Assembly: GCA_012516115.1 (NCBI GenBank)
Contig: JAAYXC010000439.1
Location: 1-16,049 of the forward strand
DNA length: 16,049 nt
Reading direction: 5' to 3'
Source: Bacillota bacterium
GTDB lineage: Bacteria; Bacillota; UBA4882; JAAYXC01
Below the pieces are notes generated by a model, which was not told the DNA's origin, ran no database searches, and saw nothing but the letters and a program-made list of their open reading frames with translations. This document shows, piece after piece, positions 14,866 through 16,049 of the stretch (its first letter is position 1; the number at the start of each line of letters is the position of its first letter). A program made the translations under genes and the position numbers.

Positions 14866-15315
14866 TTAACGCTGATGATGGGAGAGAAAGGTCAGGACCT
14901 CGCCGATTAAGGCCAGGACCTTGGCCTGTTCTTCCTCGGGCAAGACGGCCAGGATCTCCCTTACTGCCCGGATGTATTCCTCCCGGTGCCGGGCGAAAAG
15001 GTCCCGGCCGGCCGGCGTCAGGGTGACCAGGACCACCCGGCGATCCTCTTCCGTCCGACGTCGCTCGAGGTAACCTTTCTCCACCAGCCGCCCGACGATG
15101 CTCGTCATGGTGGTCAGGGGCACGCCCAAAGCCGTGGCTAGTTCGGACATGGTGGTCTCGCCGAAGCGACCCAGAGTCTCGAGAACGAAGAGATCTTTCA
15201 TGGTAAGGTCTTCGCTCTTGCCGGCGAAATAGCGAAGGATATGTTGCCCGATGAAGAGAATGAGGTCGTCTAGCCGGGCGGCCTTCTCCTTCCACGGGAT
15301 CTGTATCTCGGTCAC
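14866..15315 (-). CDS. MarR-family transcriptional regulator
   Basis: A 149-residue winged-helix repressor of the MarR family. Residues 40-105 contain the helix-turn-helix (ETTMSELATALGVPLTTM and SIVGRLVEKGYLERR) and the wing R-R-T-E-E-D-R-R-V-V-L-V-T-L-T, the classic D-x-R-x4-v-x-L-T form. Long helices on both sides would form the dimer. GTG 15315 has GGAGG 6 bases upstream. It lies just before the exporter genes on the same strand, but a separate promoter with a matching palindrome precedes those genes. It probably senses a hydrophobic ligand exported by the system and represses itself and the exporter (inference from layout and operators). Confidence 0.93.
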   Translation of the reverse strand: MTEIQIPWKEKAARLDDLILFIGQHILRYFAGKSEDLTMKDLFVLETLGRFGETTMSELATALGVPLTTMTSIVGRLVEKGYLERRRTEEDRRVVLVTLTPAGRDLFARHREEYIRAVREILAVLPEEEQAKVLALIGEVLTFLSHHQR

Positions 15316-15350
15316 CTCTGTCCTCCATAAATATTTCTATCCTCAAAATA

Positions 15351-15363
15351 TACGATTTTCGTA
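15351..15363. promoter_or_regulatory. MarR operator in the marR promoter
   Basis: TACGATTTTCGTA has 5-base palindromic arms around TTT. The surrounding AAATATACGATT is shared with the site at 14813-14829. It directly follows the marR -10 box on the minus strand, so binding would cover the transcription start. Confidence 0.7.
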
Positions 15364-15368
15364 GAACT

Positions 15369-15397
15369 ATTTTACCACGTCCTCCCCCTTCCGTCAA
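15369..15397 (-). promoter_or_regulatory. marR promoter
   Basis: On the minus strand TTGACG (15397-15392) and TAAAAT (15374-15369) have a 17-base spacer, close to the sigma-70 consensus. The start codon of marR follows about 55 bases later. Confidence 0.7.
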
Positions 15398-15467
15398 GGA
15401 TTTCTCCTTTTGGCCACGAATACTATATCTATTAATCGAAGCCCGTCGACAGGAGGGAACAAAGAAG

Positions 15468-15737
15468 ATGGCCAGGATCGAGATCGCGCGCCCCACGGAG
15501 GCCGAACGCAAGAAGCTGGGGCTCGAGACCTGGGATCACTGGGAATGCGGTCGTTCCACCTTTCCCTGGTACTACGAAGAAAAGGAAACCTGCTACATCC
15601 TGGAGGGCAAGGTCACGGTGGAGACGGCCGACGAAAAGGTGGAGATCGGACCCGGGGATCTGGTCACCTTTCCGGCCGGACTCCACTGTACCTGGCACGT
15701 CCATGAACCGGTAAAGAAAGTTTACCGCTTCGGCTAA
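15468..15737 (+). CDS. small cupin-domain protein (Cupin_3 / DUF861 type)
   Basis: An 89-residue single-domain cupin. The conserved pieces are F-P-W-Y-Y-E-E-K-E-T-C-Y-I-L-E-G in the first half and G-P-G-D-L-V-T-F-P-A-G-L-H-C-T-W in the second. Only parts of the usual metal-binding histidine set are kept (E and C-Y in strand one, H-C in strand two), as in EutQ/DUF861 relatives. The enzyme activity is unknown. ATG 15468 follows an AGGAGG about 11 bases upstream. The gene diverges from marR, so the 152-base gap could hold both promoters. The Nudix gene starts 15 bases after its stop and probably shares the mRNA. Confidence 0.85.
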   Translation: MARIEIARPTEAERKKLGLETWDHWECGRSTFPWYYEEKETCYILEGKVTVETADEKVEIGPGDLVTFPAGLHCTWHVHEPVKKVYRFG

Positions 15738-15752
15738 GGGAGGAGAATGAAT

Positions 15753-16049
15753 ATGCCACGGGATTATTCCCCGTCCCATGGTCACCGTGGACGTGGTGGT
15801 CTTGGCCGGCGGTCAAGATCCCGCTTCTTGTCCCCATGTCCTCCTGATCAAACGTCGGTACGAGCCTTTCGCCGGCTACTGGGCCCTTCCCGGTGGTTAC
15901 CTGGAAGAAAACGAACCCCCCCGCGAAGGAGCGGCCCGCGAGTTGCGCGAGGAGACCGGCCTTGCCGCTCTCCCCCTTCGCGCCCTGGGGGCCTTCGGCG
16001 CGCCCGGCCGCGACCCGCGGGGCTGGACCATCAGCATCGCTTACTGGAC
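15753..16049 (+). CDS. Nudix hydrolase, partial at the window end, frame broken near the start
   Basis: A pyrophosphohydrolase of the Nudix family. From ATG 15778 about 90 residues are visible. The Nudix box fits G-x5-E-x7-R-E-U-x-E-E-x-G-U exactly, at G40, E46, R54-E55, E58-E59 and G61. The best ribosome site (GGAGG, 15739-15743) serves ATG 15753, 9 bases on. That frame reads M-P-R-D-Y and then leaves the Nudix frame. Deleting one T at 15764-15766 (TATTCCCC to TATCCCC) gives M-P-R-D-Y-P-R-P-M-V-T-V-D-V-V-V, the usual start of this group. Without repair only ATG 15778, with no ribosome site, can open the Nudix frame. The gene runs off the window. Confidence 0.85.
   Translation, partial: MPRDYSPSHGHRGRGGLGRRSRSRFLSPCPPDQTSVRAFRRLLGPSRWLPGRKRTPPRRSGPRVARGDRPCRSPPSRPGGLRRARPRPAGLDHQHRLLD

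Noticed and set aside
1..16049. CRISPR arrays, rRNA, tRNA genes, transposases
   Set aside because: No regularly spaced repeats, no rRNA or tRNA-like folds and no transposase motifs were seen on either strand.

Overview
This is a high-GC bacterial window that I cannot place firmly. Strong Shine-Dalgarno sites (AGGAGG type), several GTG/TTG starts and near-consensus sigma-70 promoters fit a Bacillota-like lineage. An exported lipoprotein-sorting-like protein and a predicted outer-membrane beta-barrel beside an MMPL/RND exporter suggest a diderm cell. The taxonomic reading is inference.

Layout. (1) 2-2110, minus strand: an ABC-2 permease whose stop codon overlaps an ATG that leads off the window, preceded by a cytoplasmic beta-lactamase-fold serine hydrolase. 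(2) 2300-4985, plus strand: an ABC export operon with promoter, ATPase and a large permease, closed by a strong bidirectional terminator. The ATPase has a one-base frame break just after its start. (3) 4984-6293, minus strand: a toxin-antitoxin operon, with an HTH plus Panacea/DUF4065 antitoxin followed by an overlapping 160-residue RelE-like toxin. It has a consensus promoter and a palindrome near the start of transcription. (4) 6482-7425, minus strand: a DUF4349 membrane protein with a one-base frame break. A hairpin-rich divergent intergenic region separates it from the next gene. (5) 7950-9254, plus strand: RsgA ribosome-assembly GTPase fused to a C-terminal RNHCP zinc domain, preceded by a long leader that carries a terminator-like hairpin. 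(6) 9576-10060, plus strand: a second, RelE/ParE-type toxin-antitoxin pair. A decayed copy of part of the RNHCP coding sequence lies directly behind it. (7) 10121-15397, minus strand: a MarR regulator, MMPL/RND exporter, LolA-like exported protein and beta-barrel. A shared palindrome, TACGATTWTCGTA, sits in front of both marR and the exporter, so the unit looks like a MarR-controlled envelope export system. (8) 15468-16049, plus strand: a small cupin and the 5' part of a Nudix hydrolase, which also shows a one-base frame break near its start.

The most notable points are the RsgA-RNHCP fusion with its attenuator-like leader, the RNHCP remnant flanking a toxin-antitoxin module, the paired MarR operators, and three independent single-base frame breaks in 16 kb. 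The last may be real decay or may reflect indel errors in the assembly.
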